Shown one piece after another: positions 7,641 through 15,950 of a stretch of 29,777 nt of DNA (positions within the stretch are counted from its first letter, which is position 1; each line of letters starts with the position of its first letter). Position numbers and translations under genes: made by a program. The notes beneath the pieces are model-generated. The model did not search any database. It worked only from the letters and a program-made list of their open reading frames with translations, and was not told where the DNA came from. Source of the DNA: RUG14219 sp045538535 (GTDB lineage Bacteria; Cyanobacteriota; Vampirovibrionia; Gastranaerophilales; Gastranaerophilaceae); NCBI GenBank assembly GCA_045538535.1, contig JAZSRN010000042.1, positions 1-29,777 of the forward strand, in the 5' to 3' direction.

Positions 7641-8288
7641 TTAAACAATTTTGTTTTTAAGCGCTTTTAATGCTGCTTGTAATCTATCATCAACTTCCAA
7701 TTTTTGCAATATACTTGCAACATGCGCTTTCGTTGTATTAATACTTATCACAAGAAGTTGCGCAATCTCCATATTGCTATAACCTTCTGTCATAAGTTTT
7801 AGTATTTGTGCTTCTCTTGCCGTCAAATCGTAATCTCTTTTAGCGGTTTCCGTATCAACAGCAGAGGAATTTGTTGTTGCGCGCAAAACTATATCCGCAA
7901 TACTAGGATCAAACCACGCCGCACCATCAGCCACAGATTGAACAACTTGAACTAATCTTTGTGGATTAATTTCTTTCGAACAATATGAATTAGCACCGGC
8001 TTTCAAACTGTTTAAAACTTCCTTTTCATCATTATGAGAAGTCAAAATAACAATTTTTACCTCGCTATTTGCTTGACGAATTTTTTTGGTTGCTTCAATA
8101 CCATTCATTTTAGGTAAACCTAAATCCATAATCACAATATCGATTTTGTTATTATTAAAAATCTCAATTGCACTTTCTGCCGAATCAGCCTCATAAATTG
8201 TCTCAATATAATCAACATTTTCAAAGGTCGTTTTAAGTCCGAATCTTGTCAATTCGTGGTCTTCCACAATAAGAATGTTTTTTTTCAT
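7641..8288 (-). CDS. NarL/LuxR-type response regulator
   Basis: 215 residues: receiver domain (1-120) with acidic pair E9 D10, phospho-acceptor D55 (VIMDLGLP), T83 and K105, followed by a LuxR-type helix-turn-helix (about 147-205, LTAREAQILKLMTEGYSNMEIAQLL). All receiver residues are present, so it should accept phosphate. No histidine kinase lies in the window. The ATG overlaps the TPR gene's stop (ATGA) and GAGGAA sits in the end of that gene, implying translational coupling. Its targets are unknown. Confidence 0.93.
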   Translation of the reverse strand: MKKNILIVEDHELTRFGLKTTFENVDYIETIYEADSAESAIEIFNNNKIDIVIMDLGLPKMNGIEATKKIRQANSEVKIVILTSHNDEKEVLNSLKAGANSYCSKEINPQRLVQVVQSVADGAAWFDPSIADIVLRATTNSSAVDTETAKRDYDLTAREAQILKLMTEGYSNMEIAQLLVISINTTKAHVASILQKLEVDDRLQAALKALKNKIV

Positions 8289-9832
8289 ATACTTAATTCC
8301 TCTTTTGCAGGTGAATATTCAGGATTTAGAATAAGACTTTTTCTGAAATTGATTGATGCATTGTTCTGTTCACCTTCAGCTTTAAATATCAATCCTCGAT
8401 AATAATAATATCTAAAATCATTTTCGTCAATATAGTTTGCAATTGCTAAATGTTTTTTAGCTTCTTCAAAATTTCTGCGGTTAATTTCAATTCTGGCCAA
8501 ATCCAACCAACCGTCTTTAAAATCTTTATTTATCGCAATAGACTTTTTGATATAATCATATTCTTTTGTATTGTCTAAAAGCGCAACTTCATAATACGCA
8601 AGATAACAATTTGAATACGTTTTTAGAATTTTGGTATATATTTCAGTTGCTTTTTTAGTTGCACCCATTTTTTGATATATTTGTGCAACTTTTGTTAATG
8701 TTGTAGAATTTTTCTTATTTTTTTCAGAAGCATTTTTGTAATACTTCAAAGCAACCTTATAATCATTTTGTCTGCAACACAAATCCCCCAAAACCTCTAA
8801 TGCCATAACATTTGAGCTATCAAGTTTATTAGCTTTTTGTGCATTATCCAACGCTTTTTCAAAATCGTTTGTATCAAAATATGCACGAGAAAGCAACGCA
8901 TAAACTTCCTTTGGTGCTTTCTTTTTATTTATTGCCACCATTTGCAATGTTCTGATAGCTTTTGCATACTCTTTCTCTAAATAATAGTAATAGCCAAGAT
9001 GATAATTTTTGTCCGCATCTTTTTTGGCAACTTTATACAAAATATATTGCTCTATCGCATTAATTTTTCGGTTAAATTCCGTTGTATAAAAATTTTGTTT
9101 TTTTAACGTTTCAACAATCAAAAGTGCTTCTTTATTCTTTTTGTTTTCCGCCAAAATTTCTGCTTTTAATCTTTTGTAATTCAAATTTTCTTCATTAGTT
9201 AAAATTGCTAAATCTATATGTTTTAACGCAGCCTCTATATTGTTTGATTTTAAATACCCCAAAGCCGCAATATAATTGGCATAATCGGAATCCGCCAACA
9301 AATCTGTATTTTTTACTAATTCGGCAGTAGCTTCTTTACTTTGGTCGTTGTACGTGATATTTGAAAACACTTCAGCGAGATATAACTGATCTTGTTTCTT
9401 AAGTTTTTTTTGTGGGAAATAAAATCTTTGGACATCATCTATCCAAAAAGAGGAATAATCGTTATTCTCAATTTTGGAAGACGCAAGTTTTGCCAAATCA
9501 AAAAACCCGATTGATGCCATTTTTTCAGCAATAACCATATATCCGTAATCATTCGGCTGCATTGTTTCTATCAAAATTTTGTAATCATTATATGAGGATT
9601 TGACATTACATTGAACAAATTTTTCAAACGCAATAGAAAAAATATTTTCTAAATTGTTTTGACTTAGAAAAATCTTCTTTGGAGGTTGAGTCGTATCGAC
9701 CGAAGAATTGCTGTAAGATTGCGTAATCGGATTTGCAAACGGAATTCTGTCATAAAAATTTTCGGCATTAACAGGTAACACCATCATTGCCATTGAAAAT
9801 ATTAAACTCGTTTTTATGTAACTATTTTTCAT
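8285..9832 (-). CDS. Exported tetratricopeptide-repeat protein
   Basis: 515 residues. The first 23 residues form a plausible Sec signal peptide (basic start, SLIFSMAMMVLP core, VNA before the cut), so the mature protein is outside the cytoplasm. From about residue 180 onward TPR helices dominate: YHLGYYYYLEKEYAKAIRTLQM, YALLSRAYFDTNDFEKALDNA, ALEVLGDLCCRQNDYKVALKYY, and more to the C-terminus. TPR arrays bind proteins. It lies 5 bases after the HD-GYP gene and overlaps the response regulator, so it may sense or assemble something in the envelope for that pathway. That link is inferred from the operon only. Confidence 0.87.
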   Translation of the reverse strand: MKNSYIKTSLIFSMAMMVLPVNAENFYDRIPFANPITQSYSNSSVDTTQPPKKIFLSQNNLENIFSIAFEKFVQCNVKSSYNDYKILIETMQPNDYGYMVIAEKMASIGFFDLAKLASSKIENNDYSSFWIDDVQRFYFPQKKLKKQDQLYLAEVFSNITYNDQSKEATAELVKNTDLLADSDYANYIAALGYLKSNNIEAALKHIDLAILTNEENLNYKRLKAEILAENKKNKEALLIVETLKKQNFYTTEFNRKINAIEQYILYKVAKKDADKNYHLGYYYYLEKEYAKAIRTLQMVAINKKKAPKEVYALLSRAYFDTNDFEKALDNAQKANKLDSSNVMALEVLGDLCCRQNDYKVALKYYKNASEKNKKNSTTLTKVAQIYQKMGATKKATEIYTKILKTYSNCYLAYYEVALLDNTKEYDYIKKSIAINKDFKDGWLDLARIEINRRNFEEAKKHLAIANYIDENDFRYYYYRGLIFKAEGEQNNASINFRKSLILNPEYSPAKEELSI

Positions 9833-9837
9833 TAATT

Positions 9838-11574
9838 TTAATTTTGGCCCTCATTATTAATATTCCCTAAATAATAATTATTAAACAAGTTTATAACATT
9901 TTCTTCATCATCCGACTTGTCATCCTTATTGATAAATTCATAAATATCTTTTAAACAATAATTTTGAAGAATATTTTTATCTTCATCCTTAAAAGTATGA
10001 TAATTTTCGGTTAAGAAAACATTTATAATTTTATCTAACCCTATTTTTAAGAATGTGTCAACAATATTTTTATCAAAATGACTTCCGGAATCTTTCAACA
10101 AAATATTTACAGCATTACCAATCGGCATTCTATCCCGATAATGACGTTTTGATGTAATGGCATCAAACACATCTGCAACGGCCAAAATCCTACCTCCATA
10201 AGGGATTTCTTCACCTTTAAGATGTCTGTAATATCCGCTTCCGTCAAATTTTTCATGATGCGAACAAGCAATTTCCGTTATTTTTTTGAAATTTTCAGAC
10301 GTATGAATTTTGTCGAGAATATCGTGGGTTATTTGTGCATGCTCTTGTATATGTCGATATTCTTCATCGGTTAATTTACCTTCTTTTTGCAAAACACTGT
10401 CGCGAATTCCAATTTTACCTATATCATGCAATGTTGCCGCTTTTTCTATAAGTTCTTTTTCATTTAAAGGTAAATCCAATTCGTTCGCAATTAACATCGA
10501 ATATAATTTTACTCTACTCGAATGACCTGCCGTAATTTTATCGCGGGCATCTATAGAAGTCGCTAATGTATCAATAAAACTTTCGAAAAGAATTTTTTGC
10601 TCTTTATAAAGTTCTTTTTGTTGTTCAAAAAGTTGAGCATTTTCAATCGCAATACTTGCACTGCCACCGATTGCAACTAACAAATCTTCATCATTCTTTG
10701 TAAATACACCGTTTATCTTATTAAGAACCTGAAAAGCACCAATAATTTCTTGATTATTATTTTTAATAGGCATACAAAGAATAGTTTTTGTCCGATAACC
10801 GGTTTTCAAATCCACTTCTTTATTAAATCGCGCATCAGAATATGCATCTTCGATATTTATACTTTCTCCGGATTGCACAACATAACCGGCCAAACCTTTG
10901 TTTGCAGGAAAACGAATTTCTTGACTATCCATACCTAACGCAACCTTTGACCAAATCTCGTTCTTTTCTTTATCGTACATAAATACAGTACATCTATCGG
11001 CCTGAATAGCAATTTTTGTTTCTTCCGCAATAACCCTGAGCAAAACATCGATATCAGTTTGTGCAGTAATAGAACGCCCAATTTTAACAAGCGAAATTAA
11101 TGGATCACTTGCAACTGGAAGCGAAAATTCAACATTATTTTTTACTTGCTTAATTCTGGTTATAATATATCCCGCAACCCCAAACTCATCGTTTATCAAC
11201 GCTATATTTTTTGCATTGTCATAATGAATAAGTGCCAATTCTCTATTGTTTTCGCCAAAATAAATATTGGCAATACAAAATTGATAAAACAATTCCGCAT
11301 TTCTACCCCTTGAAATTTGAGCAAGACAACGTGCATCTTCCAACAGTGCTTGTGATTCTTTATAATTTTTCTTATCTTCCAGATACTTTTTCAAAGCAGT
11401 CAAACTCATTGTTAGGGAAATATATTCAGAAGAATTTTCTTTCTTAAAAATTTTCTGAGCTTTTACAAGTAAATCACCCGCTTTGTCAAATTCTTTGTTT
11501 TCTAATGCTAAAATGCACTCTTTTACTAATTTTTTACCTTTTTGTATTTTTTCTTCTACCATTAACACACCCAT
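9838..11574 (-). CDS. TPR/GAF/HD-GYP domain protein, likely cyclic-di-GMP phosphodiesterase-like
   Basis: 578 residues: helical TPR-like N-terminus (about 10-150), GAF sensor (about 160-315), then HD-GYP domain (about 335-510). HD-GYP proteins hydrolyse cyclic di-GMP. The metal motif TLHDIGKIGI (H383, D384), the SHHEKFDG stretch (H439, H440) and HAQITHDIL are present. The namesake GYP reads G447-Y448-Y449: the proline is replaced by tyrosine, so enzymatic activity should not be assumed. ATG 11574 was taken; a second ATG at 11562 is equally possible, since neither has a convincing ribosome-binding site. It heads the signalling operon. Confidence 0.9.
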   Translation of the reverse strand: MGVLMVEEKIQKGKKLVKECILALENKEFDKAGDLLVKAQKIFKKENSSEYISLTMSLTALKKYLEDKKNYKESQALLEDARCLAQISRGRNAELFYQFCIANIYFGENNRELALIHYDNAKNIALINDEFGVAGYIITRIKQVKNNVEFSLPVASDPLISLVKIGRSITAQTDIDVLLRVIAEETKIAIQADRCTVFMYDKEKNEIWSKVALGMDSQEIRFPANKGLAGYVVQSGESINIEDAYSDARFNKEVDLKTGYRTKTILCMPIKNNNQEIIGAFQVLNKINGVFTKNDEDLLVAIGGSASIAIENAQLFEQQKELYKEQKILFESFIDTLATSIDARDKITAGHSSRVKLYSMLIANELDLPLNEKELIEKAATLHDIGKIGIRDSVLQKEGKLTDEEYRHIQEHAQITHDILDKIHTSENFKKITEIACSHHEKFDGSGYYRHLKGEEIPYGGRILAVADVFDAITSKRHYRDRMPIGNAVNILLKDSGSHFDKNIVDTFLKIGLDKIINVFLTENYHTFKDEDKNILQNYCLKDIYEFINKDDKSDDEENVINLFNNYYLGNINNEGQN

Positions 11575-11594
11575 TTTTACATATTAATATTTTT

Positions 11595-11623
11595 ATTGTA
11601 CAATAATTTTATAAAAATAACAA
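11595..11623 (-). promoter_or_regulatory. Candidate promoter of the HD-GYP operon
   Basis: Minus strand TTGTTA (11618-11623), 17-base spacer, TACAAT (11595-11600); 4/6 and 5/6 matches. The ATG is 21 bases beyond the -10 box, giving a leader of about 14 bases. Confidence 0.5.
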
Positions 11624-11660
11624 ACGTACAAATGAATGAGAATGAATATTTAGGAGAGAC

Positions 11661-12347
11661 ATGAAAAAGATTACGATTTTAATTCCGGTATTTAACGAAA
11701 TAAATACCCTTGACAAAATTATTAAAAAAGTAGAAGATGCAAAGTTTTGCGGTCTTGAAAAAGAAATTATTTTGATTGACGATTGCTCAACAGACGGCAC
11801 AAAAGATTTGTATCAGAATTATCCGTATAAAGTTTTATATCACGAAGAAAATCAAGGCAAAGGAGCAGCGTTAAGAACTGGATTTAAAGAAGCTACAGGC
11901 GACATCATAGCAATCCAAGACGCCGATTTGGAATATGATCCTATTGATTATGAACCGATGATTCAATTGCTTGTAAATGATAGAGCAGATGTTTGTTACG
12001 GCTCAAGACTTACTGGCAGTAAACCTTCTCGTTCATTTATGTTCCACCACCTTTTAGGCAATAAATTTTTATCTTTTTTAACAAATGTTCTATACGGTTC
12101 AACTCTTACTGACATGGAAACTTGCTACAAAGCTTTCAAAAGAGAATTTATTCAAGATATTGAAATTAAATCTAACCGATTTGATTTTGAACCGGAAATT
12201 ACAGCCAAAGTGTTAAAAAAAGGCGCAAGATTATATGAATTGCCAATCTCATATTACGGTAGAGAATTTGCCGAAGGTAAAAAAATAACTTGGCGCGACG
12301 GAATTCATGCCATTATCGCACTCGTAAAATTTAGATTTATCGATTAA
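11661..12347 (+). CDS. Family 2 glycosyltransferase (dolichyl-phosphate-sugar synthase-like)
   Basis: 228 residues of a GT-A fold. Motifs: ITILIPVFNEINTL at the start, LIDDCSTDGT near 39, GKGAALRTGF near 69 and the metal-binding IQDADLEYDP near 88. The C-terminal FDFEPEITAKVLKKGARLYELPISYYGR is typical of polyprenyl-phosphate glucose/mannose synthase-like GT2 enzymes, which load a sugar onto a lipid carrier at the cytoplasmic membrane. No C-terminal membrane helices are present. AGGAGAG precedes the ATG. Sugar and acceptor cannot be told. Its stop overlaps the stop of the convergent gene by four bases. Confidence 0.88.
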   Translation: MKKITILIPVFNEINTLDKIIKKVEDAKFCGLEKEIILIDDCSTDGTKDLYQNYPYKVLYHEENQGKGAALRTGFKEATGDIIAIQDADLEYDPIDYEPMIQLLVNDRADVCYGSRLTGSKPSRSFMFHHLLGNKFLSFLTNVLYGSTLTDMETCYKAFKREFIQDIEIKSNRFDFEPEITAKVLKKGARLYELPISYYGREFAEGKKITWRDGIHAIIALVKFRFID

Positions 12348-14089
12348 TTGTCATTTGAAATTTTTATAATATCAGTTTTTATTCTGTTTAAAATATTAAA
12401 CAAATATTCGCTGTTATGTGATTTTTCAAATTCTTTAAAGGCTTCTTTCAACCGCTCAAGACTCTGTGTTCTTATTTTACGCACATCTTGTTGAAATTGA
12501 GTTGTTTGCATTTTTCGAGAAGTTTTTACTTCTCCTTTATGTCGTTGAGAAAAAACTTTATTATATTCTCTAGCTCGTTGCAAATTTTTTTCTCTAGCAA
12601 TATCCGCATTTTCGGTTATGTAACTTTTGAGAGAAATCATTGCCTTCTGTAACGGTTCAAGGTAATCAAAAAGTCCACTTTCGACAAGTTCTTCTGCGGT
12701 AGCAATCTTTAGAGTTGGGGGAATTACATTAGGATATTTCGGATTTAAATTTACAATTAACTTATCATCATTTTGCAATAAAAATATTTTTTGTATTTTA
12801 TCATCAGGAGATAATACCACCAATTTAGTCAAACCTTCGTGTTGAGAATTTTTGACTGGAAGGAACGACAATTTTTCTCCAGCGGGATTAATATTAACAA
12901 AAGTAAAACCGCCTCTACCTTCTTTAGCCTCTATTAAAGGGCAAGAAGTTTTCAAAATCCCGCGCTGATTTGGATTGAGTTTTTCTAATTTATCGGCTAT
13001 TTGTCCATAAAGTTCTATTGCACCAGACAAAAACTCTCTATGTTGTCCGTCAATTAATTGAGGATTTCGTGTGCGCGGTTTTAATAAAAATGTTTTGAAA
13101 CTTGAAAGCTTTTTATCTATTTCAATCAGATATTTTTCAAATTTTTGCGCAACACCACCTTTTAGTTCTTCATTTGAATAAAAATCAAATTTATCCGGAA
13201 TATATGATGGGTATTTTTTATTAAAATTTGAAACTAATTCAGCATTATCTTTTATCAAATAAGCATCAATAATTTCACCATCTAAATTTGAAACAACCAT
13301 TCGCGTAAGATTTTTATATTTTTGTGATTCGATAGGCGCAAGACAAATTGTAAGATTTTCTGCTCCAACATTAATAAACTCATGAGCTTTTTTGACGGCA
13401 ACAAGATGATAATCCCCAAATTCACGTTTTAATTTTAATGCTGCATTAGGATTTGTATCCGACAATATCTTGTCAATCTCTGCATATTTTCGTAAGGCAT
13501 TTTTCAATATATTAATTATAAAAAAATTTAAATTCCCAGCGATTGGTTTTAAATCATCATTTTTTACTTTTGAAAGATATTTACGAATTTTTAGTAAATC
13601 AAAATCCATTTCATCAATATTTGTTGACAAAAATTTTTCAAAATCATTTTTTGCATTTTCAATAGGAGAAAGCGGAACTATTTGACCATCCTCTCCATAT
13701 TTTTCTAATCTACCTAACGACAAATTGATTATATAATTATTTTCAGTTTCACCACTCAATGATATATGAAAATATTTATTGATATCTTCCAAAAAGCCCA
13801 TTCTCAAAATTTTTTTATCTTTCCCAAAATTTCTAAATATCAAATCTTTATCAACAAATTCCACGTTAGGAATTTCGGCACTAAGCTTTTGAAGACCCAC
13901 ATCATTCTTTTTCTGCAAAATTTGGAAAATATCTTTACAACTTTGTATAATCGGTATTAATTCATTATATGTATTAGGATTGATAAATTTTTTGCTAGTA
14001 AAATTTATATTTTGATTTTGATAACGAGTATTCAAATTTGTATTATATCGGTTTGTATAGTTATATGGGGCAATAGATGTAATCAACAT
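12344..14089 (-). CDS. Large lineage-type hypothetical protein with N-terminal NFTSKK motif and internal duplication
   Basis: 581 residues, no family recognised. The first 40 residues are rich in Asn, Tyr and Thr and end in INFTSKKF (about 28-35), the tag shared with other proteins here. Residues about 245-335 and 404-491 look like two copies of one module: each has LT(R/K)(M/L)VV, a D-rich turn, a strand ending in L(I/L)(K/Q)(D/N), NxxKYPxxIP, a (N/A)EEL motif and a long helix with SxK(T/S)(F/Y). The C-terminus (about 495-560) is charged, helical and coiled-coil-like. No signal peptide. AGGAG lies about 9 bases before the ATG. Function unknown. Confidence 0.75.
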   Translation of the reverse strand: MLITSIAPYNYTNRYNTNLNTRYQNQNINFTSKKFINPNTYNELIPIIQSCKDIFQILQKKNDVGLQKLSAEIPNVEFVDKDLIFRNFGKDKKILRMGFLEDINKYFHISLSGETENNYIINLSLGRLEKYGEDGQIVPLSPIENAKNDFEKFLSTNIDEMDFDLLKIRKYLSKVKNDDLKPIAGNLNFFIINILKNALRKYAEIDKILSDTNPNAALKLKREFGDYHLVAVKKAHEFINVGAENLTICLAPIESQKYKNLTRMVVSNLDGEIIDAYLIKDNAELVSNFNKKYPSYIPDKFDFYSNEELKGGVAQKFEKYLIEIDKKLSSFKTFLLKPRTRNPQLIDGQHREFLSGAIELYGQIADKLEKLNPNQRGILKTSCPLIEAKEGRGGFTFVNINPAGEKLSFLPVKNSQHEGLTKLVVLSPDDKIQKIFLLQNDDKLIVNLNPKYPNVIPPTLKIATAEELVESGLFDYLEPLQKAMISLKSYITENADIAREKNLQRAREYNKVFSQRHKGEVKTSRKMQTTQFQQDVRKIRTQSLERLKEAFKEFEKSHNSEYLFNILNRIKTDIIKISNDN

Positions 14090-14141
14090 TATAAAATTCT
14101 CCTAAAATTATAAGTTTCGTAAAAAAAATATTTGCTAAACC

Positions 14142-14170
14142 TTGCAAAAATATTACAGGCGTAGTATAAT
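14142..14170 (+). promoter_or_regulatory. Promoter of the SprA-like gene
   Basis: TTGCAA (14142-14147), 17-base spacer, perfect TATAAT (14165-14170), 31 bases before ATG 14202. Confidence 0.75.
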
Positions 14171-14201
14171 TTATTTGTGGTGTTAATGTGTAGGTGAGTG
14201 T

Positions 14202-14639
14202 ATGGCTAAAATCAGCAGTTTAAAATTTGGTAATAACCCTTATTTTTTGAAATCTCAAAACATTTTACAGTCTCAAAATGCACAAAATAATGCACGTCAA
14301 GAAGCCAAACAAGAACTAATCAACAAAAATTACAACGAAATTTATACACATGAAATGGCACACAAACTTGCAGGAGGACATTTAGCCGGCGGAATTGTGA
14401 TTGAACGTAACCAAGACGGTATACCTATTGCGGGGCATGTCCCAATAAAAATGCCGGCACTAAATCCGGACAATCCGAAAAAAACCGCTCAAGATGCAGA
14501 TACAGTAATTAGAGCGGCTATGGCACCTTCGGATCCGTCATCGCAAGATTACAAAGTTGCAGCCCAAGCCCGCGATATTAAATCCCAAGCGTTAGATATG
14601 GAAAATAAAAAGAAAAAAGGATTAAATATTTTGGCTTAA
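14202..14639 (+). CDS. SprA-related putative metalloprotease domain protein
   Basis: 145 residues. The core matches the SprA-related family of putative metalloprotease catalytic domains: H50-E-M-A-H54 (HExxH), then LAGGHLAGG, an RNQDGIPIAGHVPI strand region in place of the usual GP-DG-YAVGGEV, and the family-typical end VIRAAMAPSDPSSQDYKVAAQAR. The HExxH pair suggests zinc binding; proteolysis has not been shown for the family as far as I know. The N-terminus SSLKFGNNPYF (5-15) is another version of the lineage tag. No signal peptide is visible. AGGTGA precedes the ATG. It is convergent with the solute-binding gene, 10 bases between stops. Confidence 0.85.
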   Translation: MAKISSLKFGNNPYFLKSQNILQSQNAQNNARQEAKQELINKNYNEIYTHEMAHKLAGGHLAGGIVIERNQDGIPIAGHVPIKMPALNPDNPKKTAQDADTVIRAAMAPSDPSSQDYKVAAQARDIKSQALDMENKKKKGLNILA

Positions 14640-14649
14640 GACAAATATT

Positions 14650-15435
14650 TTATCTATAAATTCCCCATTTTTTCTGCAATTCTTCCATCTGCCCCGACGA
14701 AATCATCGTGCTAATAATGATATCGAGTTTTGTTTCAAGAGTTTTAGTTTCTTCGCTTTTTCTAAAAGCTATTGCGTAAGGTTCTTGTGAATACCTTTTC
14801 GGCAAAACTTTTACAGACTTATCAGATAAAGCAAAATTCATCAAAATTGTATCATCAGCAATCATTGCATCAGCTTTACCAGCCTTTAGCGCACGGAAAG
14901 CTTGAGGATACGTTTTGTAACCTAATATCACTGCATTTGGAACACTTGTTCTAATACTTTTTTCACTGGTAGAACCAAAAACTATTATTATTCTCTTATT
15001 TGCCAATTGTTTTAACGAATTTATATCACTATTATTGTTAACCAAAATGGCTTGACCAGCCATATAATAAGGCGTTGAAAAATTCACAATCAATTCTCTT
15101 TGTTCAGTTATGGACATAGTCGCAACCAAAATATCCACTTCTTTAGCTTCCAATTTCATCAATCTATTAGAAGGTGTAACCGGCACAAATTCTATTTTTC
15201 TTTCATTTCCTAAAAGCGATTTAGCAATTATTTTAGAAAGTTCTACATCAAATCCTGTAAGATTTCCATTTTTATCATAAAATCCGAACGGTTTTGTATC
15301 AGTTTTTACTCCGACAATAATTCTACCGCGAGAATTGATTTCCTTTAATGTGTCAATACTTTCATTTTCGTTTTTCTTTCCACAACCGGAACACATTAAA
15401 CAAATGCCAAATAATAATATTAAAATTCTTTTCAT
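14650..15435 (-). CDS. Family 3 solute-binding lipoprotein (amino-acid ABC transporter type)
   Basis: 261 residues from ATG 15435, chosen because AAGGTGG lies 5-6 bases upstream; a GTG three codons earlier falls in that site. An N-terminal lipoprotein signal (KRILILLFGICLMCSGC) ends in a Cys suited for lipidation. The rest is a bacterial solute-binding family 3 protein: RIIVGVKTDTKPFGFYDKNG, LTGFDVELSKIIAKSL, LVATMSITEQRELIVNFSTPYY, and a second-lobe hinge. These proteins capture amino acids for an ABC importer, or act as sensor ligand-binding subunits. No permease or ATPase gene lies in the window. It sits 12 bases after the XRE gene, so the regulator and binding protein are likely co-transcribed. 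Confidence 0.9.
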   Translation of the reverse strand: MKRILILLFGICLMCSGCGKKNENESIDTLKEINSRGRIIVGVKTDTKPFGFYDKNGNLTGFDVELSKIIAKSLLGNERKIEFVPVTPSNRLMKLEAKEVDILVATMSITEQRELIVNFSTPYYMAGQAILVNNNSDINSLKQLANKRIIIVFGSTSEKSIRTSVPNAVILGYKTYPQAFRALKAGKADAMIADDTILMNFALSDKSVKVLPKRYSQEPYAIAFRKSEETKTLETKLDIIISTMISSGQMEELQKKWGIYR

Positions 15436-15447
15436 TATAACCACCTT

Positions 15448-15852
15448 TTACGAATGAAGCTGGAACGAACATTTTGTACAATGACCTTTTGGCGTCAAAA
15501 TAAGGTTATCCTCAAGGTCGTAAAGTTTAGCAATTCTTGTCGTCATATCCGCACCGCAAAGAGGACATTTAAGCCCACCAGCACCATTTAAAATAAGTTC
15601 TTTTAAACTATCAATGACTTGCTCAGATACCGTATAATTTGTATAATCTTTTTCCAATGCTTTGATATCTTCTGGATTACATCTCAACCCTTTGGCAAGA
15701 TTTTGCCGTACAGAAGTTGCCAAAAACAAATCTTTACCGCTTTCAATATCTTCAATAATCTCTATCGGCAAATTACATTTCATCGCAAGGCCTTTAGGTG
15801 AAAGTCCTAAATTATCTCTCTTTTTTTGAACAAATTGCGCAAGTGTTTTCAT
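15448..15852 (-). CDS. XRE-type HTH regulator with C-terminal zinc ribbon
   Basis: 134 residues. N-terminal XRE/lambda-repressor-like helix-turn-helix (about 5-65: FVQKKRDNLGLSPKGLAMKCNLPIEIIEDIESGK), a linker, then a CPLC ... CTKC zinc-ribbon-like end (about 96-130). This HTH plus zinc ribbon layout suits a small DNA-binding regulator that may sense metal or redox state, though the ribbon may only stabilise the fold. First gene of a two-gene operon with the solute-binding lipoprotein. Confidence 0.8.
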   Translation of the reverse strand: MKTLAQFVQKKRDNLGLSPKGLAMKCNLPIEIIEDIESGKDLFLATSVRQNLAKGLRCNPEDIKALEKDYTNYTVSEQVIDSLKELILNGAGGLKCPLCGADMTTRIAKLYDLEDNLILTPKGHCTKCSFQLHS

Positions 15853-15879
15853 AAAAACTCATTTCTTTTATCTATTTTG

Positions 15880-15908
15880 ATTATAGACAAAAAACTCTCT
15901 TTAGACAA
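15880..15908 (-). promoter_or_regulatory. Promoter of the XRE-zinc gene, embedded in the upstream terminator
   Basis: Minus strand TTGTCT (15903-15908), 17-base spacer, perfect TATAAT (15880-15885). The -35 box covers the loop of the hairpin that terminates the preceding gene, so the hairpin and promoter share DNA. Confidence 0.65.
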
Positions 15909-15917
15909 GAGAGTTTT
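15891..15917 (-). terminator. Terminator of the DTV-repeat protein gene
   Basis: 11-bp stem (AAAACTCTCTT / AAGAGAGTTTT) with a TAGAC loop, T tract on the minus-strand side, 33 bases 3' of that gene's stop. Confidence 0.85.
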
Positions 15918-15950
15918 TCTTTTTTGTGTAGAAATTGATGTGAATTTTTG

